From contig CAICTM010001670.1 of assembly GCA_903772945.1 (NCBI GenBank), positions 1 to 24,714 of the forward strand: a stretch of DNA of 24,714 nt, written 5' to 3'. The position numbers were made by a program, and so were the translations under genes. The notes beneath the pieces were generated by a model that was not told where the DNA came from, searched no databases, and worked only from the letters and a program-made list of their open reading frames with translations. The DNA comes from Seminavis robusta (lineage: Eukaryota > Bacillariophyta > Bacillariophyceae > Naviculales > Naviculaceae). Position 1 is the stretch's first letter. Each line of letters starts with the position of its first letter. Positions 1-9,481 of this stretch are shown piece after piece.

Positions 1-3000
1 TTGCCCTCGATTCGGCTTGAACCAACAGCGCATAATCATTAATTTCAATGTGTGCATATTGCGTTTCCTGAATAATGCCAAACAGCCCTTGGGAGATGCT
101 GTAAGTCACAAAGGTTGACAGCGACACTGTTGTAATTAGGAGTGGCAGGACGATCAACGCCACAATCCAAAAGAACAGGGGTGATGTCAGACTATTCCCA
201 TTTCCCCATTTTCCATCGGCGGTTCGAAAGGTTGTTGCCTCGGACTTGTTTCCGTCGTTGATGACAGATCCAAAGTGGATCCGTTGCAACACCTTCTCGG
301 GAGAATCATCATCTGGCTGGTCCTTCTCCTTGTATTCCTCCATCTTTTTGGAGAACTTGTCCTCTGCCGTCTTTTTGGACAACTTCTCCTCTTCCATCGT
401 CTTGGACAGCGATCTGTTCCTGCTCTTGAACGTGTATCGAAAGTCTGCGCTGTCACGTCCCAGGTACAAATCAGCATAGTTGCCTTCCAACGATAATTGG
501 TTGTCAATTTCGTTGACATGCACTTGCATTGTCCGTGCCATGGCAGACCCACTAAACCGTGCCACAATTTTTTGAAACTGGGAGAAGCAAGACCAAGTTA
601 CATGTGAGCTGCCATTATCACAATGTGGCACGAAAAACGAACAACTCCCTTCTGCGTACCTGCTTCACAACATCATTGAGCTCCGTCTTGGGTGTGCACT
701 TGGAATCCAATGTAGTGTGTGACATTTCAATCCCATCTTCTTTGTGACCCCCAAACGTATTGACAATGTCGGACGAGACATCGTTCATGTACTTGAGTGG
801 CAACGTAATGGCGTGGGAGACTACAAAGATAAAGAGCACCACGGCAGCCAGTCCTGCCAGCCCGACAATCAAGCTCAACGACACTAGCCCCGAGACCGTT
901 TCCGAGACGGATTCACTGACATCTTCCACTTCCCAGGCAATGTCACTTTTGGAGAGAGAACTAATGGCAAAAAACTCTGGACGATAGGATGGATCGTACT
1001 CTTCGGGTGGATGGGGAATGGGATAAGCGGACACCAGATACCCATCGGCTTCGACATGAAAATTTTCGTATTCTTGCCGCACGTCGTACGAATTCCACTG
1101 GCTACTGCTGCTGCCGTCATAATCCACCAATTCCTTGAGCCGTGCAAAGGACTCTTTTGACACGCCCACGTTCAATTCGTCGACATGGACGGTATGAGAC
1201 GATGCCGTACTGTTCCATGCCGACGATGCCACCACGGTCCCGTCCTCATCAAATCGGACCAACGTCACTTGACTATTTCCCGTCACCTTGCCTTCATTGA
1301 CGGCCTGTTCGACGGCATCCAATCCATAATCAATACTAATGCATCCAATGAATTCTTTCGTGACACGATCGTATACGGGCCGTCCAATCGACATGAGCCA
1401 ATCTCGTTCGTGCCATGCCGATTGGTAGGGGCCGTAGGAGATGATATCGTCCGGACGCATGGCTTGATTGCGACACCACGCGCGATCCATGGGCGAATAG
1501 AGTCGTGTCGATACCACAGTGCCATCGACATGGACGCCGCTCGATTCGCATCGGACATGATCTTGCAGCGATCCAATGCGCCGTGACCTGTCGTAAGGAT
1601 GTGGTGCCAGTAACCAATCGCATCCAATGGATTGATAGGACGTGGATGTGTTGAGGGCGTAATGGGGAAAGACCATGACCGCCCCTGCGCCCGAATTGAA
1701 AAAGTAAATACCAATCTCCTTGACATCCAAATAGAATTCGTACAGTGATTTGAGTAACGGTGCCAGATCGGCCGATTTGGTGTATATTTGTTGTGCAGTG
1801 GTGGTCGGCGTCAGTTTGCCTCCCGTCGACACGTCATTGTTGGCATCGGAACAGTCTTGCCAATAGGTGGAATCGCCGAGTGTGGCATTGGGATGGCAGG
1901 CTCCCTGCATGAAAAAGACGGCATTTTCCGTACTAAGTGGTGCATCTTGTTGATACCACTGGTATCGTGACTGGACGTGTTCCTGCGCCGTGGTGGCATT
2001 GACATTACCACCGGTTGTAGTAATATGCCAATCCAATGGCAAAGGGGGTCCTCGAATGGGATATCGACCCGTCTGGGATATCATATCGAAAAAGGGCACC
2101 TTTGAGTCATCCTCGTACGTGGGATACCCGGCAAATCGATCTCTGGTGGCCTCGTAGAGGACCTGCACGAGATCCAACGGCAAGAGTCGCAACGTCAAGC
2201 CTTCGGCGAGATACCGCGCTGTGGTTCCCTCTTTGGATCGTATCAAATCCGAAAAGGACTGTTGTGTGATTTGTTGTACTTGTGCTCCACACATGACCGA
2301 GACGACAATGCAGACGAGTACGACCAGTAGAATGGAACAGGCACTGACCACTCCAAAGGAGAGCATCATTTGCGTTCGCAAGTTGAAATTGGAATTGAGA
2401 CAGGTTCGTCGTAAAAAGGCGGAAAAGTTGCAACACCACCTTTGTGACGCGTCGTCTCCCGGAGTAGTGTGCTGCTCCGCCGAGACACCACTGCTACGGG
2501 TCGTTGTGGCGTGGGACGGACGGTCCTTGTTGTTGTGATTGTTGTTGTTTCGATGATGATGAATGGGGTGTACATGGGCCGAGACGACGACCACGGAATC
2601 GTCTTCGTGCAATTCGGTGCACTCGGATGGATTATTATGATGATTGTTCGAAAAGAGGACCGATGGGACTGGCAATTTGCGCAATTCCAAAGAACTCCGT
2701 CGTTTTTTGGCTGCGGTGCGTTGTTGTTGTTGTTGTTGTGTTGTTGAGGCGTTTGTACTGTTTAGACTCACTTTGCTCAGACGACGATGGTGGCTGCTAT
2801 TGTTGTTGTTGTTGTTGTTGTTGTTGTTAGTATTTGTAGTCAAGCAGCTGCTGCTTTCCGTCCGGGTACTCGAGTCTGTGGGAGTCGGAATGACGGTTGG
2901 TCGTCGAGGCGGTCGCAGACGACCCAACAGTGGATCATCGCCTGGACATGTCGAATGTCTTCTCGGTCGTTCTTGAAAGGGTGGTGGAATTACTACTGGT

Positions 3001-3173
3001 ACTACTTGATCCAGCGATTGTTGTTGTATTGGAGGATGATGGTCATCAGGAATATACTGTGGTTGTTGCGCATCCACCAACAGGATCTGCCGGCTGCTGC
3101 TGCCATGGTCGTCGCTTCTGCTGTGGCTGCTATTCTGGTCGACAACATGGCCGGGAAGGTCGCTGCTTGTCAT
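1..3173 (-). CDS. Cache-HAMP transmembrane receptor, partial, one intron
   Basis: Membrane sensor, incomplete at the left edge. Exon 1 is 3173-660 (838 codons), the intron is 659-578 (82 nt, GTACGC...CTCCCAG, phase 0), and exon 2 is 577-1, open throughout. Residues 1-260 are low complexity, with an Asn run (~116-125) and a Gln run (~146-151). TM1 is ~270-295. An extracytoplasmic domain follows to ~760; its segment around GRPVYDRVTKEFIGCISIDY is typical of a dCache sensor. TM2 is ~763-789. A HAMP linker starts at ITLPLKYMNDV and its second helix (TELNDVVKQ/FQKIVARF) is split by the intron, which supports the splice. About 130 charged residues (Lys/Glu-rich) lead to TM3 (~971-995, LFFWIVALIVLPLLI) and the start of another, probably external, segment. 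Cache-HAMP proteins normally signal to a cyclase, kinase or similar effector; none is visible before the edge. Ligand and output are unknown. The start is the ATG at 3173. Confidence 0.8.
2712..2828 (-). repeat. Trinucleotide repeats encoding Gln and Asn runs
   Basis: TTG/GTT triplet runs lie at about 2720-2745 and 2795-2828 on the plus strand. Read on the minus strand within the receptor gene they give a Gln run and an uninterrupted Asn run in the disordered N-terminal region. Such tracts are prone to length variation. The plus strand of the same tract gives poly-Leu or poly-Cys reading frames, which are artefacts. Confidence 0.85.
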
Positions 3174-3725
3174 GCTTTCACCTCATACAGCTCAATCAGT
3201 AATAGGAGGATGGATGCAACGCTGGCTGTGGAATGAATACAAAAGAATCAATCCTTCGCGGCGGCTGTGCCCAACTCGAACGATCGGCAAGGATGGATGA
3301 GCTGATGGATGGATGACCCGGGGAGCTTCAAGGCTGTAGCTGTTAATACCACCTTCTTCTCGCTTCTCTATGTGCTACTTTACTTGTTGCAAGATATTAG
3401 CCAGATGTGTTTCTACTTTGGATTGATGATGATGGTTGCTTTGTGCAGCATGGTTGACGAGGGTCGCAAGGCAAGCACCACGATAAGGACCACACGCACA
3501 AAAGTGGATAAGGGCTCGGTTGCCGCGAAACACAATGGTACGGGATGCTAATGCACAAGGACTTGGTGCAGTAGTGTCCCTTCCAAAATGTGAATAACTT
3601 TTCAAGCCATAATCTGTGCTAAAACGTGCCTTGCAATTGTTACGATGCAGGTAGAGATGGGAGATTGCTCCTTCCTGGGCTGGCTGTAATCCTTTGGCCA
3701 CACCCTTTATTAGTAAAGGTAGGCT
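3174..3725. other. Gene-free stretch upstream of the receptor gene
   Basis: This should contain the 5' UTR and promoter of the receptor gene (transcribed leftward from about 3200). Short open frames exist on both strands, but none has a recognisable domain, a convincing splice structure or protein-like composition. A palindrome, CCTTTATTAGTAAAGG, sits near 3704-3719, just before the first copy of the diverged direct repeat. I see no clear core promoter element. Confidence 0.5.
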
Positions 3726-3973
3726 GCTGACCAAATCCCAGTGGAATCCACCCCTCCATGCCCCTAGCTAGGGCAGTTTGAAAGCTCAAGAAAGCAAGCT
3801 GAATAATGGTGCAATCACACTGGGCATCAAAGCAATCATCTTGACCTGCCCGTTTTAAAAAGTGCGTAAGATATTGATCATCTTAAAATTAACAAGTAGT
3901 CCTTGGAGCCTCTGATTCCAAAGCTAGCTGAAGCCAGCAACCCTCCAGCTAGCTAGCTAGCTAGCTAGCTAGA
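3726..3973. repeat. Diverged direct repeat, copy A
   Basis: First of two similar blocks. It opens with GCTGACCAAATCCCAGTGGA, continues through CTCAAGAAAGCAA, and ends with CTGATTCCAAAGCTAGCTGA, then AGC-AACCCTCCAGCTAG and the AGCT microsatellite. Copy B begins 339 nt later and has the same blocks in the same order, while the middle section has diverged strongly. No coding capacity is visible. It could be an old non-autonomous element or a locally duplicated spacer. Confidence 0.65.
3947..3972. repeat. AGCT microsatellite
   Basis: About six and a half perfect copies of the tetranucleotide AGCT in a row, at the 3' end of repeat copy A. Copy B has only degenerate CTACT/GCTA repeats at the matching place, so the tract probably expanded after the two copies separated. 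Confidence 0.9.
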
Positions 3974-4064
3974 GCAATGCAAATTCTTTGTTGTAAAAGT
4001 TGATAGACTCTGATACATGATACATTTGTTATACATTTATTCTACTGTATACTAGTATGCCCAT

Positions 4065-4312
4065 GCTGACCAAATTCCCGGTGGAACCCACCTCTCCATG
4101 TCCCCAGCACAGTTCCAAAGCTCAAGAAAGCAAAGATACGACGCAGTTAGTCACAGGTGGGTATCAACGCAATCAGATGATGTTAGAATGGTTGGCCACA
4201 GGGTCAATGGCCGTACCGGTATACCTTTACTAAAGAAGGTTTCCTCAAAGCCATTGATTCCAGAGCTGAAGCCTGCAACCCACCAGCTACTGGAGCTACT
4301 AGCTACTAGGTG
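4065..4312. repeat. Diverged direct repeat, copy B
   Basis: Second copy of the block at 3726. Matching segments are GCTGACCAAATTCCCGGTGG, CTCAAGAAAGCAAAG, ATTGATTCCAGAGCTGAAGC and GCAACCCACCAGCTA, all in the same order and orientation. The interior (about 4135-4240) does not align well with copy A and carries a TACCGGTA palindrome at 4214. An 80-codon open frame overlapping this copy has no recognisable features, and I do not call it a gene. Confidence 0.65.
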
Positions 4313-5785
4313 CCTGGAAGAGCCATGTCAAGATCAATGAAAACATGCACACATTAAGTGAAAACAGGATAACATGTATTGCCACAAACCACAAACCATG
4401 CTAACGCATCCCACTGAAACGCTATGGAGCTTGGAAGAGAAATACTTGGCTGGCAGGCAAGCAAGTTTGCACGTTTGCTGGTACCGATGGTTCCAATTCT
4501 GAAATGTCAATTAAGCAGCACGTGCCTGTGAAAAGCATGTTTATTACTTCCCTTCCCCCTACATTTAACACCGTTGTTTCGTGATGTGTTCTTGGGCATT
4601 CCTGAACGTAAAGACGTAAAGACTGTGATCACCCGCAACCCTAAGAAAGAATGAATGCTGCTTAGTGCTTAGGATGGCTCAGGATCAGCCCTTGCCCACG
4701 GTACGATAGCCTGGTTTTTGGTTTTACGACCTCATCTGACATTCTTGAGCTAAGGGTACGGTAGACTAGCTACCACAGGGAGCAAGTACAGGTATCCCAA
4801 GCAGACTTTTGCTCTTCAATGGTTGTCCTGTCCGTCTACTGTGCCTCTCTGAAGGATAGTCATGAAGTGAATGGTTAGACATCCTTCTTCCAGGAGGTCG
4901 GGGATATCGGCATATCGTCCCCAGTCTCGTACAGTAGCTACTCTCAAGGAAGAGACGGGCACATGCCATGACATGGCTCATCATCCCGCAAGCCACGAGG
5001 CTGCGAAGATCTTCCGGAAAGCGGCATTTCGTGCTACTAGTATAGAAGTTCCTTGGCTTTTTTGCTGGATGTGCGCTCGGGCACCCCCCAGCATAAGGAA
5101 ATGCCGCTCGTTGCTTGCCGTCAGTGGCGTCTCATATCTCCAAGATCGGCACCTACATCCACAGCCCAGAAACAACTGGCAAGTGAACTGGAAGCAACTT
5201 TGGCCACATATATGTTCTTTGCTTTGCTAACAGGCTGCGCTATCCTAACCCGGTGGAATTGAGGGCTGATAGCCACTTCCAGGTCGCCTTGTCTGGAGCC
5301 CAGACAAGCTACGAATGATAGATGCCAGCTCAGAGTCAAAGATCGCGAAGTTGCTCGTGGAGCGGGGGATGTGCATGCCTCAACCCAAGGCCAGCCAGAG
5401 TAGACAGCCCGTTTCACCCGGCCTTTGATGCGATTGTTTTCATACGCTACGGTAGACTGCGTAGCCATGGGTCCTCACCGCCACTGCAAGTCGAGCAGGT
5501 ATCCTTACGGCACACTTTCCACACTAGCCTCAGCTTCCATCGGAGTCGAACGTTCCCATGCCGTTTGCTTGCGTTGGCCAGCTTGACGAAGCACTCCTGA
5601 AGCGCAAACACTCGCTGGAAATTGACCTATTACTCTGCAAACTTACTTGGATTGTGTGCACTCGTTTCCACTTGCGCAAAAGTTTGGGGTACTATATATG
5701 TGAGAGTTCGTCTATGAGCATGAAGATCGGAAGGACAATTCTGGAAACCAAACTAGTCTACCAATTGCAATAGATTTGTCGTATG
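4313..5785. other. 1.5-kb gene-free stretch
   Basis: No open frame here shows a domain, a signal peptide or protein-like composition. The longest (4871-5230 plus, 5121-5468 minus) overlap each other on opposite strands and look like chance. I checked for tRNA, inverted terminal repeats and retroelement domains by eye and saw none. It may hold decayed mobile DNA, but nothing specific supports that. Confidence 0.45.
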
Positions 5786-5919
5786 TCATCCATACGGTAG
5801 CATTTGTTGTGGCGACTTTCCGAAGATATGTAGATTGTCTCTATCAATAAAGACGTAATGCGGCGCTGCCTTTTTGATTTCGGGTTGATGATTCGATTCA
5901 TTGATTGATTCAACAAAAC

Positions 5920-6661
5920 TCAATCCTTGCTCTTGTTGTTGGCTTTCGACGATTTCTTTCGGTTCAAAAAACCAAATAGGAGACCCTTGAACATCCGTCG
6001 CTTTTTGCGTGCCGCTGCTGGTGGTGGCGGTGCTGCTGCAGTGGGGACTGGATACGCTCGTTTCTGTCCACACAATTCCAAGAGATCGCCACAGAGGACG
6101 TACAATTCTTCATCGTTGCGTTGTGCCCCAACCTTTTCAAAAAGCCGAAAGCTGCTAATGGCTTTGGCATCATCCAATGGTCCCACGAGCTTTAGCAACG
6201 TCATGCCCGATCGCTGCAATTGTGTCTGCATTTCGGTCGCAATGGCAATGTAATTCCGCCGCAAATCAACCCCATCTTTTTGGAACGTCAAAAAGGCATG
6301 CACAGCGTCATCTCCTCGCAGTGCCATGCTTCGATTCATGGACGATCCTCGTTCCACTCCGTCGACAATGTAGGGTGGCGTCGGGAAAAAGTACCAACTC
6401 CAACAGCCTTCCTTCTGACCATTGCGGATCTCTCGCAAAGCTATCCCAAAATTCTGTTGATGAAACTCCCAAAAGCGCGCTTCAATCTCGTGAGGGTCAC
6501 TGTTGTCAGTTGTCGGGCACATGGTTCCGTCGTTGTAGCTACGTTTATGATGGTTTCGCTGCAAAAGGGGGAGAGGTCAAGGAGCACTGTCCACGCTTGG
6601 TCCTTGGAAAGCAGAAGACGAATGCTACAAGCCGATCAGGGGATGCTTGCGTTGGCTCCAT
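5920..6661 (-). CDS. DUF1810-family protein
   Basis: Resembles the DUF1810 family (Pfam), small proteins of unknown biochemical role common in bacteria. Visible family features, in order: ALREIRNGQKEGCWSWYFFP (the G-K-x-x-x-W-x-W-x-FP core), a segment matching the family's Tyr/Ala-Leu helix (MALRGDDAVHAFL), LRRNYIAIA, and a C-terminal KAISSFRLFEKVG. The tail is Ala/Pro then Lys/Arg-rich (RKKRRMFKGLL...), not typical of the bacterial family, and could be a nuclear-targeting or disordered extension. Exon 2 is 6558-5920. A strong acceptor (pyrimidine tract ending TTTTGCAG) sits directly upstream. An ATG at 6661 opens an 11-codon exon (MEPTQASPDRL, 6661-6629) that joins in frame through a 70-nt intron (6628-6559), giving 223 residues. 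If that exon is wrong, translation would start at the ATG at 6522. Confidence 0.7.
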
Positions 6662-7096
6662 CGTCGCATTGTTGCTGTTGCTTCGCAGCAACCGGTACAC
6701 CGGTACTCCTCCCCTAAATCCCAGGGCCTAAACGATGAGTACCGGGTCAGCCCTTCCACGCACCTAATTGGAAAGCAGCCCACACCGAGGAAAACGCACC
6801 ATCAATAGAAGGCCGGGATACCTTTGCCATATCAAGTCAAAAGACAGAAGAATGTAGCAGATTAGGTATCCAACAGGTCTGTACGTGGGGATGCTGAATA
6901 CCGGTACGACCACAGCATTGGTCGGGCGCTTTGAGAGATGAACCTACCCCAGGAGTACAACAACACGTACAGAGCAAAGGAAGGCACTAGCTAGACTAGT
7001 TGACAGAGCCAAAGAGGACGACGTAACGGTGATATCTGGGTTCCCACGGTACCCCGTGTTATCCACAGCGCCGCACCCGTCTGTGTGATCGCCGTA

Positions 7097-7162
7097 CCCA
7101 CCAAAGATATGACCGCACCCACCTGGGTTCCCACCAAAGATATGACCGCACCCACCTGGGTT
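7097..7162. repeat. Perfect 33-nt tandem duplication
   Basis: Two identical, directly adjacent 33-nt units, each starting CCCACCAAAGATATGACC and ending ACCTGGGTT. A partial related motif (GGTTCCCACGGTACC) lies shortly upstream near 7038. There are only two units and no spacer, so this is not a CRISPR array. The identity of the two copies suggests a recent duplication. Confidence 0.9.
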
Positions 7163-7300
7163 CTGGCTTTCAGATACCTGCCTTGAACAATTCCGAATTG
7201 AACTAGCAAGCTAAAGCAAACTTTCTGGACATCTTTGTTTCACTTATCTCACATTTAGTTTTGATTCATACGTTACTATTCTCAATATCCATATTCATAT

Positions 7301-7325
7301 CTTTTCCTTTCCTTTTCCTTTCCTT
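7301..7325. repeat. Pyrimidine (CTTTTC) tract
   Basis: A run of C and T only, with a repeating CCTTTTCCTTT pattern, about 40 nt beyond the stop codon of the leftward secreted-protein gene. In the transcript it would be a purine-rich element in the 3' UTR. Confidence 0.7.
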
Positions 7326-7364
7326 GCATTTTCAATGGTTCCTTGTCAACAAAGAAGGGTCACT

Positions 7365-8144
7365 TTACAAGCTGAAGCCTCCACCCAAGGCACCATTGAG
7401 AATGTCAGCAAAGGGGCCAACAATTGCTCCAATGATGGCATCAATGATTGCCCCTTCTGATCCACTGGTGGTGAGATCCACCTCCACTCCATCAAAGTCA
7501 ATGCTTGTCTCAATTCCACCCAAGGTCACATCCACATCTGCAAAGGTTGCCCCAGAGACAGAAGGAGAGCCAAAGAAGCCAGGAATGGATCCAGATGTAC
7601 CAACGGAAAAGTTGACACGGGCATCCACTGCATCCAACAATCCTGAGGCAGACTGCTGGAATGGGACACCACAAGCATCTGCAGTGATCTCAGCATCTAC
7701 AATGGCTTCAAGACCTTCAGGCAAGTGACCCTCCACATTGAAGGTAGCATCCCATGTAGTGCCACGAAAGAAGGACACATCAATGTTGGCACTTCCATCC
7801 ACAATGGCCATATTTTCAATGACAAAGTTACCAAGTCCTGTCAAGTCACCAATGTTGTAGGTCACAGTAGCTGCAGCAGTGCAACTTTCACTAAAAACCA
7901 CAGTGTTAATATCTTGTGAGCCACTCAAGGAGAGGCTCAAGGGGTCCAAGCTGGCACCCAAGGCACCACGAACAACAACATCAAGGACAGGGGTGAAGAG
8001 CGAAAGAATGGTATCAAAGGAAACAAGCTTGCGATGATCTTCTCCTTTGTCATTGGCTCCACGAATAGCAAAGGTTTCAGCAGCAGAGGTTCCAAGGACA
8101 ACAGATGTGGCCAAGAGAGTGGAGAACAAGGGAGTGATCTTCAT
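7365..8144 (-). CDS. Secreted protein of unknown function
   Basis: Single-exon gene of 259 residues starting at the ATG at 8144. Residues 1-22 (MKITPLFSTLLATSVVLGTS...) form a clear signal peptide with likely cleavage after SAA, so the protein enters the secretory route. The mature part is acidic, rich in Gly, Ala, Ser, Val and Ile, has only two Cys (near CTAAATVTYNIG and DACGVPF), and shows alternating hydrophobic residues, suggesting a mostly beta structure. An amphipathic helix-like stretch (FDTILSLFTPVLDVVVRGAL) follows the signal peptide, and the C-terminus is hydrophobic and glycine-rich (IIDAIIGAIVGPFADIL). The pattern around YNIGDLTGLGNFVIENM faintly recalls TULIP-type lipid-binding proteins; this is a guess. 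No catalytic motif is evident. The C-terminal hydrophobic tail could also favour membrane contact. Confidence 0.8.
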   Translation of the reverse strand: MKITPLFSTLLATSVVLGTSAAETFAIRGANDKGEDHRKLVSFDTILSLFTPVLDVVVRGALGASLDPLSLSLSGSQDINTVVFSESCTAAATVTYNIGDLTGLGNFVIENMAIVDGSANIDVSFFRGTTWDATFNVEGHLPEGLEAIVDAEITADACGVPFQQSASGLLDAVDARVNFSVGTSGSIPGFFGSPSVSGATFADVDVTLGGIETSIDFDGVEVDLTTSGSEGAIIDAIIGAIVGPFADILNGALGGGFSL

Positions 8145-9481
8145 GTTTGCGAATGTTGGACGGTTGGGTTGTTGGTTGGTTGTTTTTTATTGCTTTTTGG
8201 ATTGCTGGTGTGTTGATTTGTGAGAACATTCAGTGATGCACTTCTGGGGTTTGACGATGGAGCTATCAATCTCGATCACAAGCTCAAGCCAACGATCTCC
8301 ACTGGGACCTGCCTGGAAATCGCCATGCGGCTCTGTCAACCATGGCCCACTATACCAAACCAGACAACACTGAAAAGGGCTCTTTGGAGGAGAGGAAACA
8401 ACCTATTCACTTGCAACACTTAGCGTACTAGCTAGTTTGAGAGATGCCACGATTATCTAGTAGGATCAGCAAAACGAATTTCGAACCTTGGCTGCCAAGG
8501 TGGGCTCATGTGGGCGGCCAATCCTGCAACCCTCCTAGCCACGGTAGCCAGGCAGTTCACTGCCGTCCATTCTATTAATAAGTTAACAGTTCGTGGCCGC
8601 CCGAGGCCTCCCATGGCCGTCCATGGCCGAGTTCTGCTTGTTGGAGGGGAAAGGCGACGAAGTGTGTTTGGGTGACCGTGACTGTTGTTTTGCGGGTCTG
8701 AGAATTCGATTCCCTGTGACACGGAAAGGGGTCCCGAGCGAGGAAGTTATGCTCGATTCGATTGATTCGATTCATTCGTCGAGGAGCAGCAAACAGAAGC
8801 ACCCTCAACCTCTCTTTGCTTTTGTTTATCCTTGCATTTCGATAACCGTTTGGGTGGATAACACTGATACAAGCAGCAAGCAGGCAGGAACGAAAGCCCA
8901 GGCCAAAGCAACAGGCGAACCGACCATTTTGAACGGGAGATGCCGCCATGGACAATCTGCAGAAACACCAAAATGGCTGTCACCTGGCTTCGATTCTCTC
9001 CTGAATGGCAAGGCTACTGATGATGGTCCTTTTTCCAGCATGATGATTCTATTGTTGGTTCTAACTAAAACCAGGAGACGCAGTGTACGGCGTCGAGAGA
9101 CAAGGGTTCAAGGGAGGAGAGTCGGCAAGCATATTCTGTTTTGGGATTGGCTGGCTGCAGTTGAAGTTTGTTGCAAGAAGAATTTAGACTAATATAGGTT
9201 TTGAGTGGCATCAGATCTCGTTCTTTGTAGAACCAAAAGCACCTCACTTTCCGTTGGAACCCATCGTAGCAGTAGTTCCCACTCCGATTCATCGCGATCA
9301 TATTGCTGACTTGATTGCTCGACTCAATTTCGACAGGTTGTTGTCCTCTCAAAGCCTCTTCTTGTGCCCAGACCCCCCTGAAACAGTTCACTTTCCACGA
9401 GATTCTATCGACACGCACCAAGATACTTCTTCCATGGACAATCGATGCTGTCGTGCCGGTATGATTGGGTTACATCTTCTA
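8145..9481. other. 1.3-kb gene-free stretch
   Basis: The left end should be the promoter of the secreted-protein gene (T/G-rich leader directly upstream of its ATG). A 600-nt open frame (about 8593-9192, plus) has no conventional ATG at its 5' end, no recognisable domain, and an irregular composition with an Arg-rich stretch near its end, so I do not call it. A GATTCGATT-rich segment (8752-8778) includes one copy of the recurrent 13-mer. Nothing else is supported. Confidence 0.45.

Larger units (their letters stand above)
6662..7364. other. Intergenic stretch between DUF1810 gene and secreted-protein gene
   Basis: No gene seen. It contains two adjacent ACCGGTAC octamers (6691-6706), a TACCGGTA palindrome (6899), a 33-nt tandem duplication (7097-7162) and a pyrimidine tract (7301-7325). 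The left part is the likely promoter of the DUF1810 gene. The right part is the likely 3' UTR of the leftward secreted-protein gene. Confidence 0.5.

Noticed and set aside
2469-3236. Plus-strand open frames rich in Leu, Val, Cys or Trp across the receptor gene
   Set aside because: They are the opposite-strand readings of TTG/GTT triplet tracts that encode Asn and Gln runs in the receptor. Their composition is purely repeat-driven.
4871-5468. Overlapping open frames of 115-119 codons on both strands
   Set aside because: No domain, signal or composition supports either strand. I looked for copia-type protease or gag motifs and found nothing convincing.
7097-7162. CRISPR-like direct repeats
   Set aside because: There are only two directly adjacent copies without spacers, in a eukaryotic setting. 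It is a simple tandem duplication.
8593-9192. 199-codon plus-strand open frame
   Set aside because: It lacks a conventional ATG at its 5' end, has no recognisable domain or splice logic, and two overlapping opposite-strand frames of similar quality exist. Chance is the better explanation.
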